From an uncultured Oscillospiraceae bacterium (GTDB lineage Bacteria; Bacillota; Clostridia; Oscillospirales; Oscillospiraceae), in assembly GCA_934552825.1 (NCBI GenBank), contig CAKTEQ010000001.1, positions 62,001 to 126,000 on the forward strand: a DNA stretch of 64,000 nt. Direction: 5' to 3'. Positions 50,193 to 58,764 of the stretch are shown here, in pieces (position 1 is the first letter of the stretch; every line of letters begins with the position of its first letter). The translations under genes were made by a program, and so were the position numbers. The notes under the pieces were generated by a model, which searched no databases, was not told the origin of the DNA, and worked only from the letters and a program-made list of their open reading frames with translations.

Positions 50193-53123
50193 ATGAGATC
50201 AAACAAAATCAAACGCGTCGCCGCCTCCCTTCTGGCGGTCATGATGCTCAGCACGGCGGTTTTCGCCTCTGAGGCTTATGGTCCGGAGGTATACCGTTCA
50301 AACATAGCCCTCGGGCATGAAGCCACTCTCTCCAAAGGTCTCTTCTGGAGCGAAACGTCTTCAAAGACCCGGGCTGAAACATATATAGCCTATACCCCGA
50401 ACACGACCATAATCCCCGTTGTGGACTACGGCGGCACCATCGTCAGCACCACGTCCATGGCCGACGTCAGCGCCCGCCTCCAGGCAAAGGGCATGACTCT
50501 TGCCGGCGGCATAAACGGCGATTACTTCGTCATGGCGACAGGGGAGTCTCTCGGCCTGCTTGTTACGGACGGCGTAATGCGCTCCACCTCCACCTATCTG
50601 CCAGCACTCGGCTTCAGAGCGGACGGCAGCGCGGTCATCGGCTACCCCAACACGAAGGTGACCGTGACGACCAGCAACCTCAACGCAGCAGGCTTCACAA
50701 TAAACGACATCAACAAAAGCCGCACAAGGACAAACTGCGTCCTCCTGACCCCGGATTACGCCTCCACGACACTCACAACAGAACCTGGCGTGGACGTGAT
50801 AATCGAGAACCTCTCCGGTGAATTCACCATCGGCGGCACCGTCACGGGCACCGTCCGCCAGGTGGTTAACTCCAGCGGCGCCATAGATATCCCCACCGGC
50901 TGCTGCGTGCTCACTATCAACGCAAAGAGCAGCGACACATGGCGCATGGGCATGATGGGCAGCCTTATGCCCGGCGACTCCATATCCTTTTCCGTCACGG
51001 CGGACGACCCCGCATGGAGCCAGGTGGTCACAGCGCTGGGCGGCATGTACGTACTTGTGGAAAACGGTCGGGCTGTGAAGGGTCTTGAGACAACTACGCC
51101 TCCCAGGACAGTCGTGGGCGTGAAAGCGGACGGCACCGTCCTCTTCTATAACTCCCCCAGCACCACCGAGGGCGCCGCGACAACGCTTGACCAGGTCGCC
51201 GTGCGCCTTACGGAGCTCGGCTGCGTCTCTGCCATATGCCTTGACGGCGGCGGCAGCAGCACCGTTGCCGCAACCTATCCCGGCAGCGTGAACTACTCCA
51301 TAATAAACAGCCCTTCCGGCGGCTCGCTGCGCTCCTGCTCCAACTATCTGGTCCTGGCAAATACGGCGCTCTCCGACGGTATCGCAAGGAGTCTCTGGGT
51401 CTACCCCTATGATGTCGCAGTGCTCTCCGGAGCCACAGTGAACTTTACGGCCAAGGCAGCCGATTCCGCCTCCAGGGCGGCGACCCTTCCCGCAGGCGTG
51501 ACATATTCCGTATCCGGCAGCGGGACGATCAGTGAAAGCGGACTTTACACCGCCTATACCGCCGGCACAGACACCGTTATGGCGTCCGGCGGCGGTCTCG
51601 CGACGGGCACCGCCACGGTTAAAGTGACCTCCACGCCAGACTCCATAGTCATCAAGAACCAGGAGACGGACGCGAAGCTCACCTCCCTCAACATTCAGCC
51701 CGGCGAGACGATAGACCTCACCGCAAAGGCCTATTCCAACCACGTTGACCTCGTCTCCCAGGATACCTGCTTCACATGGAGCGCCGACGCCGCCATCGGC
51801 ACCATAACCACGGACGGCGTCTTCACCGCCTCCGGCGGCGGCGAGGGGTACATAACCGTATCCGCGGGCGGCACCGTCAGCCAGCTCAAGGTCCGCGTGC
51901 GCAGTACCCCCACTACTCTCGCGGACTTTGAAAGCTCTGTCCTTGGAGGCACAGCCTCCGGAATAACGGCGACCCGTGAAACCGCCTCTGACCTTGTGAA
52001 GTTCGGCAAGGGCAGCATGAAGCTCGCCTATACCCTCGCCGACGGCTTTGCCACTATTCAGGGCGCCGCTGTAAACAAGCCCGAGGGCGCCGGCAATCTC
52101 ATTCTCTCCGTATACGGTGATAATTCCGGCAACACCCTCTACGCTGTCATCAACAGCACCGCAGTCGAGGTCTGCACCCTCAGCTTCAAGGGCTGGAAAA
52201 CCGTCTCCGTGCCCATCGACTCCGCAAAGGGCGTGTTCGACGGCTTTGTAATAAGCGGCAAAACAGACAGCGGCGTAATATACACCGACCAGGTGGTCTG
52301 CTCCAATACTGCCGCCGTCGATACAGCGCCGCCCACGATAACAGGTTCTCTCTCCGGCAGGACGCTCACCGTATCCGTGACGGATAACACCACAGACGAC
52401 TGTGTCATTTCCCTCACATACGACGGAAAAACTCAGACCATAACTCCCGAGGACGGTACCTTCATGTACACCGCCCCCTCCGGCAAGGGTGTCCACCGCA
52501 TCACAGTAACTGCCGTGGACGCTTACGGCAACCGCAGTTCCTATTCCGCAATCGTAGGCGACGCCACCGAGGACGAGAGCCCCTTTGCCGACATGGGCAA
52601 ACACTGGGCCAAGGACTCTGTTAATTACCTCTATAAGTTCAATATAGTCTCCGGTATCCCCAACGGCGATAAACTCAATTACAATCCCGACAGCAACATG
52701 ACCCGCGCCCAGTTCGCTGTCATCGTCGCGAACTGGATGGGAATAGATACAGGCTCTTACAGCTCTGTCCAGCTCCCCTTTGACGACGCCGCTTCCATCC
52801 CCTCCTGGGCACTTAACTCCGTGAAAGCGATGTACTCCCTCGGCATCATCAAGGGCAATCAGAGTGGGAACAAGCTCCTGTTCAACCAGGGCAGCAGCAT
52901 TACCCGCGCCGAAGCCTGCACCATCATCGGAAGGACCCAGCCAAAGGGCTACTCCTCCGGTACTCTCAGCTTTTCCGACAGCGGTAAGGTGCCCGCATGG
53001 GCCTCTGAATACATGAGTGCCCTCGCCGCAAGAGGCGTCATCTCCGGCTACAACGGCAAGGTGGAGCCCGGCGCAAACATAACCCGCGCGCAGGCGGCGA
53101 AAATTCTCTGCTCTCTCATTTGA
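50193..53123 (+). CDS. Secreted phosphodiester glycosidase protein with three SLH domains
   Basis: A signal peptide (ASLLAVMMLSTAVFA) precedes an NAGPA-type phosphodiester glycosidase domain (residues about 60-395), recognised by LAGGINGDYFV and AICLDGGGSSTVAA. Next come Big_2-like Ig modules (residues about 400-570), a carbohydrate-binding-like beta module (about 575-705) and an Ig-like segment. Three SLH domains end the protein (from about 800: DMGKHWAKDSVNYLY, NMTRAQFAVIVANWMG; SITRAEACTIIGR; NITRAQAAKIL). It would be held on the cell-wall polymer and act on surface glycans. GGAGG lies ahead of the ATG; an extended -10 (TGATAGAAT) is near 50143-50150. Confidence 0.93.
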   Translation: MRSNKIKRVAASLLAVMMLSTAVFASEAYGPEVYRSNIALGHEATLSKGLFWSETSSKTRAETYIAYTPNTTIIPVVDYGGTIVSTTSMADVSARLQAKGMTLAGGINGDYFVMATGESLGLLVTDGVMRSTSTYLPALGFRADGSAVIGYPNTKVTVTTSNLNAAGFTINDINKSRTRTNCVLLTPDYASTTLTTEPGVDVIIENLSGEFTIGGTVTGTVRQVVNSSGAIDIPTGCCVLTINAKSSDTWRMGMMGSLMPGDSISFSVTADDPAWSQVVTALGGMYVLVENGRAVKGLETTTPPRTVVGVKADGTVLFYNSPSTTEGAATTLDQVAVRLTELGCVSAICLDGGGSSTVAATYPGSVNYSIINSPSGGSLRSCSNYLVLANTALSDGIARSLWVYPYDVAVLSGATVNFTAKAADSASRAATLPAGVTYSVSGSGTISESGLYTAYTAGTDTVMASGGGLATGTATVKVTSTPDSIVIKNQETDAKLTSLNIQPGETIDLTAKAYSNHVDLVSQDTCFTWSADAAIGTITTDGVFTASGGGEGYITVSAGGTVSQLKVRVRSTPTTLADFESSVLGGTASGITATRETASDLVKFGKGSMKLAYTLADGFATIQGAAVNKPEGAGNLILSVYGDNSGNTLYAVINSTAVEVCTLSFKGWKTVSVPIDSAKGVFDGFVISGKTDSGVIYTDQVVCSNTAAVDTAPPTITGSLSGRTLTVSVTDNTTDDCVISLTYDGKTQTITPEDGTFMYTAPSGKGVHRITVTAVDAYGNRSSYSAIVGDATEDESPFADMGKHWAKDSVNYLYKFNIVSGIPNGDKLNYNPDSNMTRAQFAVIVANWMGIDTGSYSSVQLPFDDAASIPSWALNSVKAMYSLGIIKGNQSGNKLLFNQGSSITRAEACTIIGRTQPKGYSSGTLSFSDSGKVPAWASEYMSALAARGVISGYNGKVEPGANITRAQAAKILCSLI

Positions 53124-53130
53124 AATCCGT

Positions 53131-53159
53131 TGAATAAACATCCCCGGCATGGTACAATG
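53131..53159 (+). promoter_or_regulatory. Promoter for DUF5693 gene
   Basis: TTGAAT (53131-53136), 17 bases, TACAAT (53154-53159). It lies just after the stop of the SLH-glycosidase gene and overlaps the start of the following terminator stem. Confidence 0.5.
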
Positions 53160-53190
53160 GAGCGGTGTTGACCACCGCTCCATTTACTTT
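53157..53190 (+). terminator. Terminator after SLH-glycosidase gene
   Basis: AATGGAGCGGTG and CACCGCTCCATT form a 12-bp perfect stem with a five-base loop, then TTTACTTTG. Transcripts from the overlapping downstream promoter would start within the stem and escape it. Confidence 0.8.
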
Positions 53191-53211
53191 GAATGTACAG
53201 GAATGATACTT

Positions 53212-54918
53212 ATGATAAAAGGCTGCAAAAAACTGAAGATCGTCGTGGCGCTGCTTCTCGTGCTGGCCGTGCTCGGCGGCGCCGTGCTGTTCCACTTCCG
53301 CTCCCTTGAGGACAGGAGCAACACGAATGTCTCCATTGTAATGGAGTACTACGACCTGCTCATGCTGGAAAGCGACGGGGATATCTCCGCAGTTGTGTCC
53401 CAGCTTGCCAAGAGCGGGCTCAACGCCGTGATATTTACAGACAGCAGCACCATAAACAGCGACATTGCCAAAGCCGGCGGCGTGAAATGCGGCTTCAGCC
53501 CCATCTCCCTCACCTCCGCTCAGGACTATCTCAGCACATATACCGTCAACCGCTGTGATTTTCCTCTGCTTACAAGCTATTCTCTTCCCCCCGAGGGCAG
53601 CGAAAACCTCGCCAGAGCCGGCATCACCGTCGCTCTGCGGTATGACCTCTCCACCGGCAACATATTCTCCCCGGAAAACTTCGATCCCAATGTGACGGAT
53701 TCTCTTCTCGTCACAAGCGCCCCCTATGAGTTCACCGCCGGGAAGAACGGCTATAATTTCTCTGACAGCGTCGGCTCCGTTGCCCAGACCGTCAACACTG
53801 ACGGCGTGCGCGCCGTTATGGTACCCACGCTTCTGGATACAGAGAACGGTGTCGTAAAGGATCCCCAGGTCTATGCGGACTACATCTCCCAGCTCTGCGG
53901 CGCCATCCACGAGCTCGGCTTCGACACGGGCAGCAATTTCTACTCCGCCTACAAGAGCAGCCCCATAGCCTCCATACCTACACTGTTCGTTTTCTTCGGC
54001 GTATGCGCGGCGGTGCTCCTGTTCGTGAATACCTTCAAGCCCCTTTCCCAGAAGCTGAATTTTCTTATTTTAATTCTGCTGCTTTTGTTCTCCGGAGCCG
54101 GCTTCGTGCTCCACAGGGAGCTGTGCGCAAAGTTCCTCAGCGTTCTCGTGCGTATTGCTTTGCCCTGTCTCGCCTTCTATATGCTCACGCTGTACGCCGG
54201 CAGATTCGCCCGTTCAAACGGGAACTATGGTCTGGGCTACGCCGTAGTCTGCAGCGCCGCCCTGAGCTGCCTTGCGGGGCTTATAATACTCTGCGGCGAG
54301 CTTGCGGCGAATCTCCTGCTCCTGAACGCGCAGGCCTTTTCCGGACTTGTCTCCTTTGAGCTCACATTCTTTGTGGATATAGTCGTCTGCGCCTATGTCA
54401 TATACATAACCTTCCGCCACATCTACAAAACTGAGGACACGACCGCGGGCGAGTATTTCGGCGGGCTCTGGTACAGTCTTTGGAATCACGCCACACGCAC
54501 TCTCGCCATAATTCTCGCCGTCATCGTGGCCGTGATACTTTACTTTCTCGCCCTCCGGGACGGCTGCGCGGCACTGGGCGAATCCGTCGGCGCCTCCTGG
54601 TACAAGGTCATCGGCTGCAGCCCAAGGATAATGCAGTATCTCATCAGCTATCCGTGCGGGGCGCTCGGCCTGCTTCTGTGTTCCCGGCGCATGCGCGGCT
54701 GCGCCTGGATATTCATCTTTCTCAGCTCCGCGACTGTCTTCTCCATGAACAGAATGTTCTCCACAGCTCTGGAACCTATCTCCCGGAGCTTTGCTGGTGC
54801 CCTCGTAAGCTGTCTGCTGGGCTTCATCGTAAGCGTGGTGATCTGCGGCGTTGTTACAGCGCTGCTCAGAGCGTTCAAGTTCCGCCACGAGCGCGAATGG
54901 TGGAATCGCGAAAACTGA
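53212..54918 (+). CDS. DUF5693 multi-spanning membrane protein
   Basis: About 568 residues. One N-terminal membrane segment (KIVVALLLVLAVLGGAVLF) leads to an extracytoplasmic domain of about 230 residues (NTNVSIVMEYYDLLMLESDG, LNAVIFTDSST). About eight further membrane segments follow (FVFFGVCAAVLLFV, FLILILLLLFSGAGFVL and others). This is the DUF5693 layout. In other Clostridia it is, from memory, often beside csaB, whose product pyruvylates the polymer bound by SLH domains; the SLH gene just upstream fits that. The function is unproven. The ATG at 53212 has AGGA nine bases ahead; earlier ATGs lack a site. Confidence 0.85.
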   Translation: MIKGCKKLKIVVALLLVLAVLGGAVLFHFRSLEDRSNTNVSIVMEYYDLLMLESDGDISAVVSQLAKSGLNAVIFTDSSTINSDIAKAGGVKCGFSPISLTSAQDYLSTYTVNRCDFPLLTSYSLPPEGSENLARAGITVALRYDLSTGNIFSPENFDPNVTDSLLVTSAPYEFTAGKNGYNFSDSVGSVAQTVNTDGVRAVMVPTLLDTENGVVKDPQVYADYISQLCGAIHELGFDTGSNFYSAYKSSPIASIPTLFVFFGVCAAVLLFVNTFKPLSQKLNFLILILLLLFSGAGFVLHRELCAKFLSVLVRIALPCLAFYMLTLYAGRFARSNGNYGLGYAVVCSAALSCLAGLIILCGELAANLLLLNAQAFSGLVSFELTFFVDIVVCAYVIYITFRHIYKTEDTTAGEYFGGLWYSLWNHATRTLAIILAVIVAVILYFLALRDGCAALGESVGASWYKVIGCSPRIMQYLISYPCGALGLLLCSRRMRGCAWIFIFLSSATVFSMNRMFSTALEPISRSFAGALVSCLLGFIVSVVICGVVTALLRAFKFRHEREWWNREN

Positions 54919-54930
54919 ATTCAGCATTCC

Positions 54931-54972
54931 ACGGCGGACGGAAAAATTTCCCGTCCGCCGTATTTGTATATT
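54931..54972 (+). terminator. Terminator after DUF5693 gene
   Basis: ACGGCGGACGG and CCGTCCGCCGT pair over a short A/T loop, then TATTTGTATATTT. Strong stem and T-rich tail. Confidence 0.88.
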
Positions 54973-55010
54973 TCGCTGTTTTCTTCTGCGGAACCGGCGG
55001 TTTTTTCGGC

Positions 55011-55039
55011 TTGAAAGCCCCGGGGTATTGTGCTAAGAT
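55011..55039 (+). promoter_or_regulatory. Promoter for queT
   Basis: TTGAAA (55011-55016), 17 bases and TAAGAT (55034-55039), the latter preceded by TGC. The predicted start point, near 55046, coincides with the first leader hairpin. Confidence 0.65.
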
Positions 55040-55044
55040 TTCCG

Positions 55045-55140
55045 GGACGGGTCTCCAACACCCCGTCCAAACGGCTTTATACCGCTGTACGGTAAGCTTA
55101 GCTTAAACTGTTCACCGTACTCTAAATAACAAAATGGAGG
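55045..55140 (+). ncRNA. Candidate preQ1 riboswitch in queT leader
   Basis: The leader opens with a hairpin GGACGGG / CCCGTCC (55045-55068). A second stem, GTACGGT / ACCGTAC (55087-55093 and 55114-55120), encloses a loop with GCTTAGCTT and ends TTCACC. From memory this loop is close to the conserved core of preQ1-II riboswitches. An alternative stem TACCG/CGGTA (55080-55094) competes with it. An A-rich tail (AAATAACAAAA) leads into GGAGG, suggesting translational control. The gene behind it, queT, is a known preQ1 riboswitch target. Class cannot be settled by eye; class III is known in related bacteria. Confidence 0.65.
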
Positions 55141-55148
55141 ATCCCTAC

Positions 55149-55643
55149 ATGAACAGGAACAAAATCATTCGCATCACCCTTGCAGGTGTGGTCGCGGCGC
55201 TGTACACCGTGCTCACCGTCGCGCTGCCCCAACTGTCCTACGGTCCCATTCAGATACGCTTTGCCGAAGCGCTCTGTATGCTGCCGCTCATCTTCCCGGA
55301 GACTGTCGCGGGCGTCACACTCGGCTGCCTCATCTCGAACCTGCTGTCCCCCTTCGGCGCGGCGGACATCATTTTCGGGACCCTTGCCACCCTCATCGCC
55401 ACGCTGATAGTATCGCGCATGAAAAACAAATGGCTTGCCCCCATACCCATCGTTCTCTCCAACGGCATCATAGTGGGCGGGCTCATAGCCTGGTACGAGA
55501 CCGGCTTTACCCAAGCGTTTCTCCCCGCCTTTGTCTATAACTGCGGAACCGTCGCCCTCGGCGAGGCTGTGGTCTGCTGGACCCTCGGCGTTCTGCTGGT
55601 GAAGGTTATGCCCGGTATTATGAATAAGGCGAAAATAAAATAA
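55149..55643 (+). CDS. queT: QueT-family queuosine precursor transporter (ECF S component)
   Basis: A 164-residue membrane protein with about five hydrophobic segments. It matches QueT: ITLAGVVAALYTVLTVALPQ, YGPIQIRFAEALCMLPLIFP, CLISNLLSPFGAADIIFGTL. It would bind preQ1 or a related precursor and work with a shared ECF energizing module. The ATG at 55149 has GGAGG eight bases ahead; an ATG at 55134 overlaps that site and is unlikely. It has its own promoter and riboswitch-like leader. Confidence 0.93.
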   Translation: MNRNKIIRITLAGVVAALYTVLTVALPQLSYGPIQIRFAEALCMLPLIFPETVAGVTLGCLISNLLSPFGAADIIFGTLATLIATLIVSRMKNKWLAPIPIVLSNGIIVGGLIAWYETGFTQAFLPAFVYNCGTVALGEAVVCWTLGVLLVKVMPGIMNKAKIK

Positions 55644-55659
55644 ACAGATATATGAAAGT

Positions 55660-55707
55660 AAAGCCCCGGCAGAAGTCTCATGATATGACTTCTGCCGGGG
55701 CTTTGTT
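55660..55707. terminator. Bidirectional terminator between queT and argF
   Basis: AAAGCCCCGGCAGAAGTC pairs with its complement over a short loop, with A- and T-runs at each side. It can end both converging transcripts. Confidence 0.92.
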
Positions 55708-55724
55708 ACTGTTTTTTATTGCTT

Positions 55725-56711
55725 TTACAGCGTCGCCGCCATCACGGCTTTTATCGTGTGCATCCGGTTCTCCGCCTCGTCGAACACGATGGACTGCCTG
55801 CCCTCGAACACTTCGTCCGTTACCTCCATGCAGTCCCTTGCGAACTTCTCGCCCATCTCCTTGCCCACCTGGGTCTTGAGATCGTGATATGCGGGCAGAC
55901 AGTGCATGAAAACAGCCTGCTCCCCAGCGTTCGCCATTACGGCGGCATTCACCTGATAGGCTCCCAGGTCGTCGATGCGCTCTTTCCACACCTCCACGCT
56001 TTCGCCCATGGATACCCACACATCCGTGTAGATAACGTCGGCGCCCTTCGTTCCCTTCTCCACGTCTGTCTCAAAGCTGAGCTTGCCGCCTGTGACAGCG
56101 CAGATCTTCTCGCACTTTTCGATAAGTTCCCTGTTAGGAAAATACTTCTCCGGCGCGCAGGCGGTGAACTCCATACCCATCTTCGCGCAGCCTATCATGA
56201 GTGAATTCGCCATATTGTACCTGGCGTCGCCCATATAGACGAATTTGATGCCCTTCAGCTTGCCGAAATGCTCCTTTATCGTCAGAAAATCCGCCAGCAC
56301 CTGGGTGGGGTGGAACTCGTTTGTAAGCCCGTTCCACACCGGCACACCGGCGTATTCTGCCAGTTCCTCAACTATCTCCTGCCCGAAGCCGCGGTACTCG
56401 ATGCCCTCGAACATCCGTCCGAGCACCCGGGCCGTATCCGCGATGCTCTCCTTCTGTCCTATCTGGGACGCTTTTGGGTCCAGATATGTGGCGCCCATGC
56501 CCAGGTCCTGGGCCGCGACCTCAAAGCTGCACCGGGTGCGCGTGCTTGTCTTTTCGAATATCAGCGCCACGTTCTTCCCCTCGTGCATTCTGTGGGGCAC
56601 GCCCGCCTTTTTCTTCTGCTTCAGGTCCGCCGCGAGAGTCAGGAGATAATCTATCTCCTCCGGTGAATAATCAAGCAGAGTGAGAAAATTTCTTCCCTTA
56701 AGATTTACCAT
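55725..56711 (-). CDS. argF: Ornithine carbamoyltransferase
   Basis: A 328-residue enzyme. The carbamoyl-phosphate site is FEKTSTRTRCSFE; NEFHPTQVLAD and the ornithine-binding FMHCLPAYHD are present. It makes citrulline. It is the last gene of the argC-J-B-D-F cluster, seven bases after argD. It reads as an anabolic arginine enzyme; no arcA or arcC is nearby. Confidence 0.97.
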   Translation of the reverse strand: MVNLKGRNFLTLLDYSPEEIDYLLTLAADLKQKKKAGVPHRMHEGKNVALIFEKTSTRTRCSFEVAAQDLGMGATYLDPKASQIGQKESIADTARVLGRMFEGIEYRGFGQEIVEELAEYAGVPVWNGLTNEFHPTQVLADFLTIKEHFGKLKGIKFVYMGDARYNMANSLMIGCAKMGMEFTACAPEKYFPNRELIEKCEKICAVTGGKLSFETDVEKGTKGADVIYTDVWVSMGESVEVWKERIDDLGAYQVNAAVMANAGEQAVFMHCLPAYHDLKTQVGKEMGEKFARDCMEVTDEVFEGRQSIVFDEAENRMHTIKAVMAATL

Positions 56712-56718
56712 AGCCGCC

Positions 56719-57885
56719 TCACTTTCCGCAGGCTGCTTTCAGCACAGCCACCGCTTTTTCAAGTTCATCCATGGGGATGTTGAGCGCCGGAAGCAGGCGC
56801 ACCTTCGTCTTTGCCGTGAGGACCAGCACGCCCTGCTCCATGCAGTCCGCGACTATATCCTTAGCCGGACGCTCCGTCTCCACGCCTATCATAAGCCCCA
56901 TTCCGCTGACGCTTTTTACGCCCTTAGCCCCCTGAAGCGCTTTGAAAACATAGTCCGATTTCTCCCTCACCTGCCGGAGAAGCTCCTCGTCAATGCGCTC
57001 CATTATGCTGATAGCTCCGGCACAGCAAACGGGGTTTCCTCCGAATGTGGATCCGTGAAGCCCCGGCTGGAACACATCCTGAACCTTCTCCCCCAGCATG
57101 CAGACGCCCAGAGGCAGCCCGCCGCCGATGCCCTTCGCTGTTGTGACGATGTCCGGCGTGACGCCGAAGTTCATATAACCGTAGAGCTTGCCGGTCCTGC
57201 CGTTGCCCGTCTGCACCTCGTCCATCACGAGAAGCGCCCCGTGCTCCCGGCACAGCTCCGCAACGCCCTTAACGAATTTCTCCTCCAGGGGCATCACGCC
57301 GCCCTCGCCCTGGACGCTCTCCATCATCACGGCGGCGACGTCGTTCGTCTCCATGAGCTTCTTTACGCTGTCCAAATCGTTTGCGCCGGCGTATATAAAG
57401 CCCTCCGTCAGAGGCGTGAAGTCCTTGTGGAAAACCTCCTGTCCCGTTGCGGCGAGGGTAGTTATCGTCCTGCCGTGGAAGCTGTTCACGAGAGTGATGA
57501 TCTTGCAGTCCACACCCTTTGTGTCCTTTGCATACTTCCGGGCGGCCTTGATGGCGCACTCGTTCGCCTCAGCGCCCGAGTTGCAGAAGAAGACCTTTTT
57601 CATGCCCGTCTTTTCGCACAGAAGCTCAGCCAGCTTCGCGCAGGGTTCGGAGTAATACAGGTTCGACATATGCTGGAGCTTGTTGAGCTGCTCCGTCACT
57701 GCGCTGACCCACTGCTCGTCCCCTATGCCGAAGATATTGACGGCGATGCCGCTGCCGAGATCGATATATTCCTTCCCGTCCTCGTCCCGGATGACGGATC
57801 CCTTGCCCTCCTTCAGAACTACGGGGAAGCGGGAATACGAATGGGCGATATACTCGCTGTCCAGTTCCTTAATACTCTTTGTCAT
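56719..57885 (-). CDS. argD: Acetylornithine aminotransferase
   Basis: A 388-residue class III PLP aminotransferase. Recognised by YIDLGSGIAVNIFGIGDEQW, FCNSGAEANECAIKAARKY, FHGRTITTLAATGQ and LLVMDEVQTGNGRTG, with the PLP lysine in TTAKGIGGGLPLGVCM. It converts N-acetylglutamate semialdehyde to N-acetylornithine. The start overlaps the end of argB by 17 bases. Confidence 0.95.
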   Translation of the reverse strand: MTKSIKELDSEYIAHSYSRFPVVLKEGKGSVIRDEDGKEYIDLGSGIAVNIFGIGDEQWVSAVTEQLNKLQHMSNLYYSEPCAKLAELLCEKTGMKKVFFCNSGAEANECAIKAARKYAKDTKGVDCKIITLVNSFHGRTITTLAATGQEVFHKDFTPLTEGFIYAGANDLDSVKKLMETNDVAAVMMESVQGEGGVMPLEEKFVKGVAELCREHGALLVMDEVQTGNGRTGKLYGYMNFGVTPDIVTTAKGIGGGLPLGVCMLGEKVQDVFQPGLHGSTFGGNPVCCAGAISIMERIDEELLRQVREKSDYVFKALQGAKGVKSVSGMGLMIGVETERPAKDIVADCMEQGVLVLTAKTKVRLLPALNIPMDELEKAVAVLKAACGK

Positions 57886-58753
57886 TTTCTTCGTCTCCTA
57901 CTATCATCGTGCCGGCGCCCTCATCCGTAAGCAGCTCGATGAGTATGGCGTGGGGCACCCTGCCGTCCATTATGATCACTTTCTTCACGCCGTGGCTTAT
58001 CGCCTCGATGCAGCACTCAACCTTCGGTATCATGCCGCCTGAGATGACGCCCTCCCGGAAAAGCTCCACCGCCTCACTCACCGTGAGGTCGTGTATCATG
58101 GATTTGGGGTCCTCTATATCCCGGAAGATACCTGCGATATCCGTCATGCTGATGAGCCTTTCCGCCCCCATGGCGCCCGCGATATATGCCGCCGCCGTGT
58201 CCGCGTTTATGTTATATACATTGCCCTCCTTGTCGCATCCGATAGTGGAAACCACTGGGATGTAGCCCTTTTCCATAACGTCCAGTATCGGCGATACATT
58301 CACGCCGGTAATGCTGCCGACAAAGCCAAGCTTGTCGTTTTTCGGCCGGGCGCATATCATACTGCCGTCCACCCCGGAGATGCCCATTGCTTTGCCCCCG
58401 TTCATCTCCAGCAGATTAACGAGGGTCTTGTTTATCTTCCCCGCGAGGACCATCTGCACCACTTCCGCGGTCTCCTTATCCGTCACCCGGAGCCCGTCCA
58501 CGAATTTGCTCTCCTTGCCTATTTTGTTGAGCATCTCCGTTATCTCAGGGCCGCCTCCGTGGACAAGGACCACTTTTACTCCGATCAGCTGGAGCAGGAC
58601 GATGTCCTCCATCACCTGCTGCTTCAGGTGCTCGTTCACCATGGCATTGCCGCCGTATTTCACGACGATTATCTTGTTGTAATACTTCTGTATATAAGGC
58701 AGCGCCTGGGTCAGCACCTCAGCCCGCTGCGCGTTCGTAAGCTCCACCGACAT
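57869..58753 (-). CDS. argB: Acetylglutamate kinase
   Basis: A 294-residue amino-acid kinase with IVVKYGGNAMVNEHLKQQVM, VLVHGGGPEITEML and NADTAAAYIAGAMGAERLI. It phosphorylates N-acetylglutamate. The N-terminal helix (NAQRAEVLTQALPYIQKYYN) is of the kind seen in arginine-sensitive hexameric forms, so feedback inhibition is plausible. It lies 11 bases after argJ. Confidence 0.96.
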   Translation of the reverse strand: MSVELTNAQRAEVLTQALPYIQKYYNKIIVVKYGGNAMVNEHLKQQVMEDIVLLQLIGVKVVLVHGGGPEITEMLNKIGKESKFVDGLRVTDKETAEVVQMVLAGKINKTLVNLLEMNGGKAMGISGVDGSMICARPKNDKLGFVGSITGVNVSPILDVMEKGYIPVVSTIGCDKEGNVYNINADTAAAYIAGAMGAERLISMTDIAGIFRDIEDPKSMIHDLTVSEAVELFREGVISGGMIPKVECCIEAISHGVKKVIIMDGRVPHAILIELLTDEGAGTMIVGDEENDKEY

Positions 58754-58764
58754 TTTTCTTCACC

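Noticed and set aside
50361..53183. 940-codon minus-strand frame opposite the SLH-glycosidase gene
   Set aside because: Gly-, Ala- and Val-rich shadow without a signal peptide or motif; the plus-strand gene is strongly supported.
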